NCBI GenBank assembly: GCA_003505715.1
Contig: DNXU01000275.1
Coordinates: 2,148-15,151 of the forward strand
DNA: 13,004 bases
DNA from: Cyanobacteria bacterium UBA8803
Lineage (GTDB): Bacteria > Cyanobacteriota > Cyanobacteriia > Cyanobacteriales > Coleofasciculaceae
Direction of reading: 5' to 3'
The notes under the pieces were generated by a model that worked only from the letters and a program-made list of their open reading frames with translations, searched no databases and was not told the origin of the DNA. Within the stretch, counting starts at the first letter, position 1, and every line of letters starts with the position of its first letter. Positions 1-8,132 of this stretch are shown here, piece after piece. Made by a program: the position numbers and the translations under genes.

Positions 1-7
1 GCTATTA

Positions 8-29
8 GCCAGGGAATTAATTCCCTGGC
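8..29. repeat. Perfect 22-bp palindrome
   Basis: The arms gccagggaatt and aattccctggc are exact reverse complements with no spacer. The last three bases of the right arm are also the first three bases of the 14-bp tandem array that follows. As RNA the site would form a hairpin on either strand. It lies beyond the 3' end of the DUF89 gene, so it could mark an mRNA end, but no U-tract follows on the minus strand. Its function is unknown; a protein-binding site or the end of a repeat element is equally possible. Confidence 0.8.
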
Positions 30-148
30 GGGATTAACCTGACGGGATTAACCTGGCGGGATTAACCTGGCGGGATTGACCTGACGGGATTAACCTGGCG
101 GGATGAATCTGGCAGAATTGACCTAACGGGATGAATCTGGCGGGATTT
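27..148. repeat. 14-bp tandem repeat array, about 8.7 copies
   Basis: The consensus unit is GGCGGGATTAACCT. Eight complete units start at 27, 41, 55, 69, 83, 97, 111 and 125, followed by a partial unit at 139-148. Units vary by G/A at position 1, TTAA/TTGA/TGAA in the second half and C/T near the end. Units 1 and 3 match the consensus exactly and the copies furthest right are the most diverged. The unit is two heptamers long, like the short tandemly repeated repetitive sequences known from filamentous cyanobacteria. Because 14 is not a multiple of 3, a minus-strand reading gives a 14-residue pattern (NPARLIPSGQ and variants) only over three units, so I treat the array as non-coding. The remaining bases 149-194 are AT-rich spacer with no other feature. 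Confidence 0.85.
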
Positions 149-194
149 AATTTATAACCAAAAAATTTAACTGAATTCATAAAACGAAAAAGCT

Positions 195-1439
195 TTAAGT
201 GTCTACAAACTGAATTACGCCCCATTGACCATTGGTTAACCAGTGCGGATCTTTTTGATTAAGTGTGTTCACTTGCTGGGGTTGTAAACCTGCTGCGAGT
301 TCGGCTTTCAGGGTTCTGAGTGCTGCTAATGGTGCTGGGAAGTAGGAGACGATATCTGTAAAAGGAGTAGTAAAGGGCCACTCGCAGTCACCTAACAAGC
401 GGCGGTAGTTGGCATCTCCTTTACTAAAAATTAGCTGGGATTGAGCCAAATTGGTGCGCAACTGTTCTGGCATCTCCCAGAAGGGTAAGGGTGAAGTCCA
501 GAAGAAATCATCGCAACAGATTAAACGGCTTTGCTTGATATGGTCTTGGAGTCGGTGTCCGAGTAACTGCAATTCGCGATCGCTATCTGCTACTAATACC
601 TCGACGGTATATAGCACATCCTGAATCATGGCATCGGAGACAAATAAAGGATGAGGTTTGAGGTGAAAGTAAATCTGATCAGCAGCTTCAGTTGTGAGGA
701 GGAAGTCGGCTAAGCAGAGGTCACATAACAACTCAAATCCGGCATTATCAATGATGAAGTCGATCTGGACTCGCTTAAAACTGATAATCCGGTCAGCAAT
801 AGTTGAGGTATCATCAACTAAAATATGGGCTTGTTCCTCAGAAGTCTCAATCCTTGTCCGTTCCTGCTCCTGGGCGTCAGTGGGAAATAGGCTTAAGTCA
901 ACGCGGTTCCCCCACAGCGCGAAGTAGAGGAGAGCGATCGCATTTGTGGCATTACCCCGACTATTGATAAATTGGTTAATTTGGTAGATCATAGCCGGGA
1001 TAGAAGGCATCACCTTAGCCAAACTGTCCCATTTCTGGGGTGCAAAGGGATCGACACCCTGCCACTGTCCGGGTAAAAAGTAATGGGTAGCTTCCAGGAT
1101 ACGGCGGTATAAGTACACCTCGGCAAAGAACCAGGGTACATCAATCCAGCGTTGCCCCTGGTAAGGTGCGATATAGCTTGCCCAAGCGGCTAAATCTGGC
1201 CCGGTATCATCGTGAAGCGATCGCACCATCCCGTCAGGCAATTCTTGGCTTAGAGTTTCTAGGTTCTGGTTAATGGAGGGTGGAAAGTCATTTTCCGCCA
1301 TGACCCGCTGCAAAATCGTCGGCCAGCGCTGGCATAATGTTAAGTTGGCAAACGAGCCTGCCTCTGACATCATCAAAGGTGGCGGGATGGGTAATCGCGG
1401 TTTGGCAGGTTGAGTTTCCAGGGGGTTGGGCTGTAGCAT
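195..1439 (-). CDS. DUF89 / ARMT1-like metal-dependent phosphatase
   Basis: This 414-residue soluble protein belongs to the DUF89 family, which includes ARMT1-like damage-control phosphatases that hydrolyse phosphate esters of sugars or metabolites using a divalent metal. The family signature is visible: DNAGFEL at 231-237, KPHPLFVSD at 261-269 and SKGDANYRRLLGD at 339-351. Likely metal ligands are Asp231, Asn232 and Asp269, by analogy with the Asp-Asn...Asp set of human ARMT1; Glu236 and Lys340 probably contact substrate. The helical N-terminal region (about 30-150) and the C-terminal LRTLKAEL segment also fit the family. The first ATG (1439) has no Shine-Dalgarno sequence. Met23 or Met24 (near 1370) is an alternative that would remove a low-complexity Pro-rich leader. 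The gene is divergent from the TPR-like gene. The natural substrate cannot be read from the sequence. Confidence 0.85.
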   Translation of the reverse strand: MLQPNPLETQPAKPRLPIPPPLMMSEAGSFANLTLCQRWPTILQRVMAENDFPPSINQNLETLSQELPDGMVRSLHDDTGPDLAAWASYIAPYQGQRWIDVPWFFAEVYLYRRILEATHYFLPGQWQGVDPFAPQKWDSLAKVMPSIPAMIYQINQFINSRGNATNAIALLYFALWGNRVDLSLFPTDAQEQERTRIETSEEQAHILVDDTSTIADRIISFKRVQIDFIIDNAGFELLCDLCLADFLLTTEAADQIYFHLKPHPLFVSDAMIQDVLYTVEVLVADSDRELQLLGHRLQDHIKQSRLICCDDFFWTSPLPFWEMPEQLRTNLAQSQLIFSKGDANYRRLLGDCEWPFTTPFTDIVSYFPAPLAALRTLKAELAAGLQPQQVNTLNQKDPHWLTNGQWGVIQFVDT

Positions 1440-1479
1440 TAGGCGATCGCTGTTAGTTCTTGAAAGTTATTTTAGGGTG

Positions 1480-4206
1480 ATGGGAACTTATAACTACATC
1501 TTGTTACTGATTGGTCTCCCGGCTCTACTGAGTCTGGAACCTGTATTAGCTGTCCCCTTAAATTCTCCTCAGTCTCCGGCGGTTTGTACGAACCAAACAC
1601 CATTATCACCGTTGCCTCTTTTGCCTCCTGCTGCTAGCGGTTATCCTTTCCCTCGCCTGCCTCGTCTCCGTTTGCGGTTTGGGGGTGGGCGCAACTCTAA
1701 CCAAGCGGCACAGTTGCGCCAAAGAGCGGTTGAGTTAGCAACTGCTGGACAAGTCTCTCAGGCACTACAGATCGCTGAAGGCATTGAGGATAGTTATGAA
1801 AAAAACCGGACATGGCGTGAAATTGCTCTCAAGTTAACAGCAACCGGACAAATTTCTCAGGCACTGCAAATCACCCAAAATATTGAGGATGAATCTGAGA
1901 GATATCGGACATTACATGACATAGCTCTTCAGTTAACTGAAGCTGGCAAAGTCTCCCAAGCGATACAAATTGCCCAAACCCTACCGGATGACTCTTGGCA
2001 ACTTTTAGTATTGCGTAACAGTGCGATCGCCTTAGCCACAGCTGGAGAAGTCTCTCAAGCCTTGCAAGTTGCTCAAACCTCTCCGGCTGAAAGTGGTGGA
2101 AAAATCTTTGTATTGAGGGGTGTAGCGGTTAAGTTAGCACAAATGGGAGAAGTCCCGCAAGCGCTGCAAATTGCCCAAACGCTTCAGGAGCAGGGTGGAA
2201 ACGCCTCCTCGGTTTGGCGGGATATCGCCCTTGGGTTGGTGGAAACTGGCGAAGTGTCTCAAGCTTTGCAAGTCACCGCCAATATTCAGGATAATTCTTT
2301 CAAATTTTCAGTCCTACGTGATATCGCCATCAAGTTATCAGAAGCTGGAGAAGCCTCCCTCGCCCTAGAAGTTGCTCAAAGTATCCCTGATGAGGCTTGG
2401 AGACTATCAGTCTTAGATACCATTACTGTGAACTTGGCAGAAGCTGGCGAAGTTGATCGAGCTTTGGCAATTGCTCAAACTATCCAGGATTGCGATCGCA
2501 AAACCTCAGCTTTGACCGCTATTGCTACTCAGTATCGCCAATCCGGACAACTGGAGCAATCTTTAGCCATGCTCTCCCAAGCCTTACAGTTTGCCCAGTC
2601 TATTGCAGGTAATTATAACAAAGCTGCCGCGTTGAAGGCGATTGCCGCTGAGTACCGTCAAGCCGGACAAACCGCACCAGCTTTATCTATTCTCGCTCAA
2701 GCCTTAACAGTTGCCCGCTCCGATCGCTCAAGCTGGCTGTTGCGGGAAATTGCTGATGAGTACCGTGCCTTTAGAGAAGTCCCCCAAGCTTTGCAGGTGG
2801 CTCAAGTTATGGAGGCTGGCAGTGAGAAAACGGCTCTTTTAGCAGAAATTGCCAGCAAGTATCGAGTTAGCGGACAACTGGAGGTAGCCTTACAGATTGC
2901 CCAAACAATTGAGGATAACTCCACCAAGGCTACGGTATTCACAGATATCGCCGCTGACTATCTCCAAGCCGGACAAAGGGAACGAGCTTTGTCTATTCTG
3001 GCTCAAGCTCTACAATTTGCCCGCTCCAGCGAGAATGAATCTGAAACAGGTTCGGGGTTAATGGAAAATAGTGCTAACTATCCTCGATTGTCACCCATAG
3101 CACCAGTCCCAACAAGCATAACACCTCCTCTGTCGTCGGGGATCAACTATGAACAAAGGGCCCCGTTTCAGGCGATCGCTATCCAGTATCGGGAAGCGGG
3201 ACAACTGGATCAAGCCTTACAGGTTGCCCAATTGCTGAATAATAACTCAGAAAAAGCCACGATCTTGATCGAGATCGCAGCTGAGTATCGCCAAGTCGGA
3301 CAAACTGAGCTAGCGTTGTCCATTCTTACCCAAGCCCTACAAGTTGCCCAAACTATTCCGGACAATTCTGAAAAAGCCTCAACAATGACAGCGATCGCAG
3401 CTGAGTATCGCCAAGCTGGACAACCGGAAAGAGCGCTATCTCTGCTCGAGCAAGCCTTACAACTAGCAAGATCCAGTGAGAATGATTATATCTTGCGCCG
3501 GATTGCTGATGAGTATCGCAGCATGGGACAACTCGATCGCGTCCTCCAGATTATCTCTACCCTCAAAATAGACTATGAAAAAAGGTCTCTGTTAACGGAG
3601 ATAGCCAATCAGTATCGGGAAGCCGGACAATTAGAGCAAATTCTCCAGATTGCCCAATTAATGGAGGCTGGCAGTGAGAAAGTCTCATTATTAATAGAGA
3701 TTGCTAGTCAGTATCGCCAAGCAGGGCAACTCCAACCAGCGCTGTCCCTTCTTGCCCAAGCTGTACCGAGCGCCCAAATCATTGACGATAAAGTCAGCAA
3801 AGCCTCAGCACTGACAGCGATCGCAACTCAGTATCGTCAAGCCGGACAAGCAGAGTCAGCCTTGCCCGTACTTTCCCAAGCTCTAGAAGTTGCCCGCTCT
3901 ATAGGAGATAACTCTAGCAAAGTTTCTAATTTACGGGAAATTGCTAGCGAGTATCGTCAAGTCAGACAAAGGGAGAAAGCAGTGGCAATTCTCAGTCAAG
4001 CTTTGGAAGTTACTCAAAGCATTGATGATGACTATGACAAAGCCTCGGCATTGCGAGAGATTGCTGACGAGTATCGCAGAGCCGGACAATTAAAGCTAGC
4101 CTTAGCAATTTCCTCCCAAGCGGAGCGGTTAGATCCCATACCGTTGTTCTCCCCCTTGCGGGAAACTTTACCAAGATCAGCTCCACTTGTCCCCTTACCC
4201 AGATGA
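1480..4206 (+). CDS. Secreted TPR-like repeat protein, about 22 repeats
   Basis: This protein is 908 residues long if it starts at the ATG at 1480. I prefer that start to the upstream in-frame ATG at 1426 because it opens directly into a signal peptide (MGTYNYILLLIGLPALLSL, likely cleavage after VLA near residue 24) and avoids overlapping the divergent gene. A Pro-rich stretch follows. From about residue 89 to the C-terminus there are about 22 tandem two-helix repeats with the pattern AGQxxxALxIAQxIxDxxxKxxxLxxIAxxYRQ. Units are 33 residues (short form) or 40 residues (a seven-residue SILxQAL insertion in the first helix), and a few are 36. One unit carries a Pro/Ser-rich insertion of about 40 residues (DNA about 3031-3165). 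No catalytic domain, anchor or membrane segment is seen after the signal peptide. It probably forms an extended superhelical binding scaffold in the periplasm or outside the cell. The partner is unknown. Confidence 0.85.
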   Translation: MGTYNYILLLIGLPALLSLEPVLAVPLNSPQSPAVCTNQTPLSPLPLLPPAASGYPFPRLPRLRLRFGGGRNSNQAAQLRQRAVELATAGQVSQALQIAEGIEDSYEKNRTWREIALKLTATGQISQALQITQNIEDESERYRTLHDIALQLTEAGKVSQAIQIAQTLPDDSWQLLVLRNSAIALATAGEVSQALQVAQTSPAESGGKIFVLRGVAVKLAQMGEVPQALQIAQTLQEQGGNASSVWRDIALGLVETGEVSQALQVTANIQDNSFKFSVLRDIAIKLSEAGEASLALEVAQSIPDEAWRLSVLDTITVNLAEAGEVDRALAIAQTIQDCDRKTSALTAIATQYRQSGQLEQSLAMLSQALQFAQSIAGNYNKAAALKAIAAEYRQAGQTAPALSILAQALTVARSDRSSWLLREIADEYRAFREVPQALQVAQVMEAGSEKTALLAEIASKYRVSGQLEVALQIAQTIEDNSTKATVFTDIAADYLQAGQRERALSILAQALQFARSSENESETGSGLMENSANYPRLSPIAPVPTSITPPLSSGINYEQRAPFQAIAIQYREAGQLDQALQVAQLLNNNSEKATILIEIAAEYRQVGQTELALSILTQALQVAQTIPDNSEKASTMTAIAAEYRQAGQPERALSLLEQALQLARSSENDYILRRIADEYRSMGQLDRVLQIISTLKIDYEKRSLLTEIANQYREAGQLEQILQIAQLMEAGSEKVSLLIEIASQYRQAGQLQPALSLLAQAVPSAQIIDDKVSKASALTAIATQYRQAGQAESALPVLSQALEVARSIGDNSSKVSNLREIASEYRQVRQREKAVAILSQALEVTQSIDDDYDKASALREIADEYRRAGQLKLALAISSQAERLDPIPLFSPLRETLPRSAPLVPLPR

Positions 4207-4252
4207 GAACGTTAGCTTTCCCAGGTTGTCGAGCCGGATTTATGATCAGACA

Positions 4253-5236
4253 TCAATAAGATTGGCTGGGAGTTCGGGCTTGGAACCAACGCTTTAGGAT
4301 TTGCTTTCCCATGCGCAGCAATCCGTGAAATAGAGGAGCGGGCAAAATTACCTGCAAGGCAATTGCTGCGAACGAGATTGGTGCGCGTGGATCTCGCCAG
4401 AGAACTTGAATCGAAGACTGCAATGACTTACAGGCATGTATCCGTGCCTTCGGGTAGTTACCCTCCACAAAGGCTGCCCGCGCCATCCAGCGATGGGTGC
4501 AGGCAATGGTTAGGGGAGCTAGCTCTGTCACGCTTTCTGGTGCATAAGTAGCAACCCGTGCTAAAAATACCTCCAATTCTTGCAACATCCGCTCTGTATC
4601 AGCTGTAAAACTGGCCGAGTGAATACGATATTCTGTCAACACACGGGGAACTAAATGGAACTGGTGACCGTTAAATGTCAGTCTTACCCAAAGTTCCCGA
4701 TCAACTTGGCGGCGCAACGTCTCATCAAACCCTCCAGTTTTCTCCAGCACCGATCGCCGCACCACAGAGGTACTACCATTACCAAGGTAATTCTTCACTA
4801 GTAATATTTTGTGGGTGAGAGCAATGCGGGTTTGCGCCATACATAGCCCGGTGCGGTTGCCTTGGGTATCAATAAATGCTGCCCAGTCATAACTTACAGA
4901 GGCTTGCGGATTCTCATCAAGAGCTTGACGGTGAGTTGCTAGCTTGTCGGGACACCAACGATCATCTGCATCCAAAAATGCTACCAGCTCGCCTTGAGCA
5001 GCAGCAATCCCCGTATTGCGAGCTGCCGCTAGTCCCCCATTGACACGCTGTACCAGATGCACTCGCCGATCGCTAAATCGAGAGACAATTTCAGCAGTAT
5101 CATCGGTGGAGCCGTCATCCACAACAATTACCTCAAAATCCGGCTCGGTTTGCGCTAGAACTGAGTCGAGGCAGTCAGCAATGTAGGCGCTGGCATTATA
5201 AGCCGGAATAACGATACTGAATTTGGGTCTATCCAT
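4253..5236 (-). CDS. Glycosyltransferase family 2 (GT-A fold)
   Basis: This 327-residue protein has the classic GT2 N-terminal domain: FSIVIPAYNASAYI near residue 6, VVDDGSTDDT with Asp40-Asp41 for nucleotide binding, GGLAAARNTGI at 67-77, and FLDADDRW with the metal-binding DXD at Asp89-Ala-Asp91. The region around FDETLRRQVDRELWVRL is the usual acceptor and catalytic-base part. The C-terminal 90 residues are helical and end in a hydrophobic patch (AIALQVILPAPLFHGLL) that may associate with the membrane. It should transfer a sugar from a nucleotide donor to a lipid-linked glycan in the cytoplasm. Donor and acceptor cannot be predicted. The start codon lies inside the end of the GT4 gene (8-bp overlap, ATGGATAG), so translation is probably coupled. 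It is the last gene of the cluster and converges on the TPR-like gene with 46 bp between, where I see no clear terminator. Confidence 0.92.
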   Translation of the reverse strand: MDRPKFSIVIPAYNASAYIADCLDSVLAQTEPDFEVIVVDDGSTDDTAEIVSRFSDRRVHLVQRVNGGLAAARNTGIAAAQGELVAFLDADDRWCPDKLATHRQALDENPQASVSYDWAAFIDTQGNRTGLCMAQTRIALTHKILLVKNYLGNGSTSVVRRSVLEKTGGFDETLRRQVDRELWVRLTFNGHQFHLVPRVLTEYRIHSASFTADTERMLQELEVFLARVATYAPESVTELAPLTIACTHRWMARAAFVEGNYPKARIHACKSLQSSIQVLWRDPRAPISFAAIALQVILPAPLFHGLLRMGKQILKRWFQARTPSQSY

Positions 5237-6371
5237 AATTAAATTTTGGAGCGAGCTGGGGGAGTTGAGGAAAACCTAATGTATCAAGGTATCTTTGGGT
5301 ACAAGCTTCTAGCGTAAATTGCTCGAGCCAGCCCGGAGGTACTGGCTTAGCATGGCCAGAGAGTACTTTTACAATTGCTTCTGCCATTGCCTCCGAGTCA
5401 CCTACGGGTGTGAGCCAACCGTACTTGCCGCCATCCAAAATTTCCGCTGGTCCACTTTTACAGTTGGTAGAGACTACTGGAGTGCCTACAGCCATCGCTT
5501 CGATCAGGACATTGCCCAAACCCTCCCAAGCTGAAGACAATACAAATACTGCTGCCCGTGCCATATAGGCATAAGGGTTATTGGCAAAACCAAGCCAAGC
5601 AATATCCTTTTCTAACCCCAACTCAGCCACTAATGCTTCCAAACTGGCTTGTTCTGGCCCAACCCCTAGAATCACCAACCGGGCCAGCTGCACTTGCCGA
5701 ACTCGAGCAAAAGCACGGATCAGGGTAGGAAAATCCTTTTGAGGACGTAATCGTCCTACTCCTAACACCACTGGCGGTTCCCCTGGTTGAAACCAAGGAT
5801 GATCTACAGGTTCTTGAGCCTGCCTCAATACTTCGGGGGTGACAGCTGGATTATAAATCACCTGAATGCGGCCTAACGGTAAGTTTGTGACACGAGCTAA
5901 ATCCTCCGCCACCCCTTGAGAAATTGCCACAATGCCATCAGCCCAAGGATAGAAAAGCCGAGCCATTAAAGGGGTGAGGCGTACCGAGAGTTCTGGCATG
6001 TATTGGGCTTGCATCGAAAGGGTATTTCGTTCTGAAACCACTACCCGAGTAGGGACTCCAGATAGACTCTTAGCCCATAATGCTATCTCACAGGGGTAGT
6101 GCAGTACTGCCAGTAGCGCTTTAGGACGTTCCCGACGTAGATACCCTACTAATTTGGGCAGACTAGCGAGTACCCATGGAGCTTTTAAATCGACCAGTCG
6201 TACCTCAGATGGCACCTGCTTTAAGTAAGGGCCCTTAGCTCTGGCGAGCAACAAATCGACCTTTAAACCGCGTTCGATAAAACAGCGAGCTAAGTTAAGC
6301 ATTACCCGTTCCACCCCACCCCCATGAAGGCTGCGGATAAAAATTGCAATGTCAGGTGAATAATTAGACAT
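5229..6371 (-). CDS. Glycosyltransferase family 4 (GT-B fold)
   Basis: This 380-residue protein shows the two Rossmann domains of a GT-B retaining glycosyltransferase. The N-terminal domain opens with the acceptor loop SLHGGGVERV (14-23). The C-terminal Glycos_transf_1 domain has GVGRLRPQKDF (204-214, with Arg207 and Lys212 expected to bind donor phosphates), VILGVGPE (233-240) and the EX7E motif EGLGNVLIE (Glu283 and Glu291). It probably adds a hexose-type sugar from a nucleotide donor to a growing lipid-linked oligosaccharide at the cytoplasmic membrane face. It overlaps the following GT2 gene by 8 bp and lies 49 bp downstream of the GT39-like gene, which supports one transcript. Length and motifs are complete. 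The exact sugar is not predictable. Confidence 0.93.
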   Translation of the reverse strand: MSNYSPDIAIFIRSLHGGGVERVMLNLARCFIERGLKVDLLLARAKGPYLKQVPSEVRLVDLKAPWVLASLPKLVGYLRRERPKALLAVLHYPCEIALWAKSLSGVPTRVVVSERNTLSMQAQYMPELSVRLTPLMARLFYPWADGIVAISQGVAEDLARVTNLPLGRIQVIYNPAVTPEVLRQAQEPVDHPWFQPGEPPVVLGVGRLRPQKDFPTLIRAFARVRQVQLARLVILGVGPEQASLEALVAELGLEKDIAWLGFANNPYAYMARAAVFVLSSAWEGLGNVLIEAMAVGTPVVSTNCKSGPAEILDGGKYGWLTPVGDSEAMAEAIVKVLSGHAKPVPPGWLEQFTLEACTQRYLDTLGFPQLPQLAPKFNYG

Positions 6372-6420
6372 AATATAGCAGCTGAATTCCCTTTGTAAAA
6401 TCTTCTATCCCCTATTACCT

Positions 6421-8115
6421 TTAACGGCAATGTTTAACAATTGCTAGCGGAACTTTTTGTCTAAGTACTTGATAAACAACATCACATTCTGGAAAAACCT
6501 GTTGGTAAGCACGTCTAGAGTTATGTTTGTCAAACATGGGTGCGGCTATATAGTAATAGGGCTGGTCAATAACTAATTTTTCTAGTTTGTTTATCCGAGT
6601 CGTACCATCCTTAATAAAATCACCTTCATTGGGAAATACAAGGCTCGGATCGGCAAAAATTTTCGCAGCATAAAAAGGGCCACCTACTAAAACTTTTGTG
6701 CCAGGTTTGCTATGGCGGTTAACCCATTCCATCGCTTCCCGCATACTTAATCCCCAGTAATCTGTTTCATAACGTGTATGAGCATTAGTTAGTCCGCCAA
6801 AAATCCTATTAAAGTAAATGTATTCATAGGGGTGAAGAGCCACCATATCAAAGCAAATATGAGTAAAAACAACTGCTAGGCTAGCTACAGTAAAACGTTG
6901 GATAATAGTTTTGGTTATGTTTTGATATAAGAAAACTAACGCCGTACTAGCAATAGCAGCAATTGCGGGCAGAATAAACAGAAACTGCCTAATTGAGTTG
7001 TATATGATTGAACCTTTAATAATAGCAACACTGGGCAGGAAAAATATTTGTAATAAAATTAAGATAGCGCAGGCTCGCTGGAGATCAGAAAATTTAGAGT
7101 ACTTGGATATTATAAAAATGATACCGAATACAAAAGCAACTTGAAATATTAAGGGTAAAGTCATTGCCACCCACTTAGGTATGTAATACCAGGGCAAGGT
7201 ACTATCAAAGAATAATTTACCCTCAAACAAGACGATGCCTTTCCAGCTATGATCGGATAGATACCCTACTGTTTCAAACAGCCATTGAATTGGATTAGCC
7301 CAAGAGGAAGGAAAGCAGATAATAGTTGTTGTTGCCCAAGCAATGACCATCACCCCATAAAAACCTGCAATGTTAAGCCAGTTTTTATAATGATGCTTGA
7401 TTGAGCCTAAGGTTATAACTCCATAAGCGATTAATGTGAAGGGAATTAAAACTAACCCACCAACTCTTATACTGGTGTTCAGGCCAACTAAAATACCGTA
7501 TAAAATAGAAATTATAGTTGTATTGTTAAACCCTATGTTAGTTTTGCTTCCTTTCTGGACATAGCGTTCTACGACATAAGCACCTACACAACTACAAAGA
7601 ATAAATAATGCCGCAAAGGGCACATCTTTGGGGTTAAAAAAGCTATGACCCCAAAACATTGGAAACAAAGCTAAGACAATCGGCCCGCACCAAGCATAAT
7701 CAAATCCACAAAAAATTCCGACAATAGCCGCTACTGAAATATAGGCCAAAAGGGAAATTAAAAATGTAAAGGGATGCTTAATCTTAATTCGGTCACGAAT
7801 TAACTGGCTAGAGTCTTTTGTATCTGCCATATTAAGGGAACCTTTCTCAAGCAATTCTGAAACTTGGAAGAGAACTTCAGCAGATACATTAAAAACTGTC
7901 CCGTAATATCTCAAGTCTTTAGGAATAGGCGTACCTTTCGCGATCAGTTCGTAATTCCACTTCACCATAGATATCTCTATAGCCTCATCTATGGATAAAC
8001 CGTAATTACCAACCGTTGAGAACCCTATTAAAGAGATTATAGCAATTACCGATCCGACTCTAATCTGTGCGTTACTAAAGGTATATTTTAAACTTTTTAA
8101 GATCGGAATAAGCAT
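6421..8115 (-). CDS. GT39-like polytopic glycosyltransferase (GT-C fold)
   Basis: This is a 564-residue integral membrane protein with roughly ten hydrophobic segments between residues 20 and 425 and a soluble C-terminal domain of about 130 residues. The first membrane helix is followed by GLSIDEAIE, whose Asp43-Glu44 matches the acidic pair in the first periplasmic loop of PMT/ArnT-type enzymes. GHSFFNPKDVPFA (156-168) matches a conserved loop of the bacterial GT39-like group. Such enzymes use polyprenyl-phosphate sugars and act on the periplasmic side, transferring a sugar to a protein, lipid A or a glycan. A role as glycan polymerase is possible but not shown. It lies 17 bp after the flippase gene and 49 bp before GT4. 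The DNA is visibly more AT-rich than the window's flanks and lacks HIP1. No Shine-Dalgarno sequence is evident. Confidence 0.75.
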   Translation of the reverse strand: MLIPILKSLKYTFSNAQIRVGSVIAIISLIGFSTVGNYGLSIDEAIEISMVKWNYELIAKGTPIPKDLRYYGTVFNVSAEVLFQVSELLEKGSLNMADTKDSSQLIRDRIKIKHPFTFLISLLAYISVAAIVGIFCGFDYAWCGPIVLALFPMFWGHSFFNPKDVPFAALFILCSCVGAYVVERYVQKGSKTNIGFNNTTIISILYGILVGLNTSIRVGGLVLIPFTLIAYGVITLGSIKHHYKNWLNIAGFYGVMVIAWATTTIICFPSSWANPIQWLFETVGYLSDHSWKGIVLFEGKLFFDSTLPWYYIPKWVAMTLPLIFQVAFVFGIIFIISKYSKFSDLQRACAILILLQIFFLPSVAIIKGSIIYNSIRQFLFILPAIAAIASTALVFLYQNITKTIIQRFTVASLAVVFTHICFDMVALHPYEYIYFNRIFGGLTNAHTRYETDYWGLSMREAMEWVNRHSKPGTKVLVGGPFYAAKIFADPSLVFPNEGDFIKDGTTRINKLEKLVIDQPYYYIAAPMFDKHNSRRAYQQVFPECDVVYQVLRQKVPLAIVKHCR

Positions 8116-8132
8116 TGCTTTATATAGGGAAA

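Noticed and set aside
27..148. CRISPR array
   Set aside because: Units are 14 bp and directly adjacent with no spacers, and no cas gene is near.
34..225. 63-codon minus-strand ORF with NPARLIPSGQ-like repeats
   Set aside because: It is a translation of the 14-bp tandem array plus the 3' end of the DUF89 gene in another frame. It starts inside that gene and has no start signal, and its 14-residue periodicity follows only from 3 x 14 bp.
4207..4252. Intrinsic terminator between the convergent TPR-like and GT2 genes
   Set aside because: No stable hairpin followed by a T-run was found in the 46 bp on either strand.
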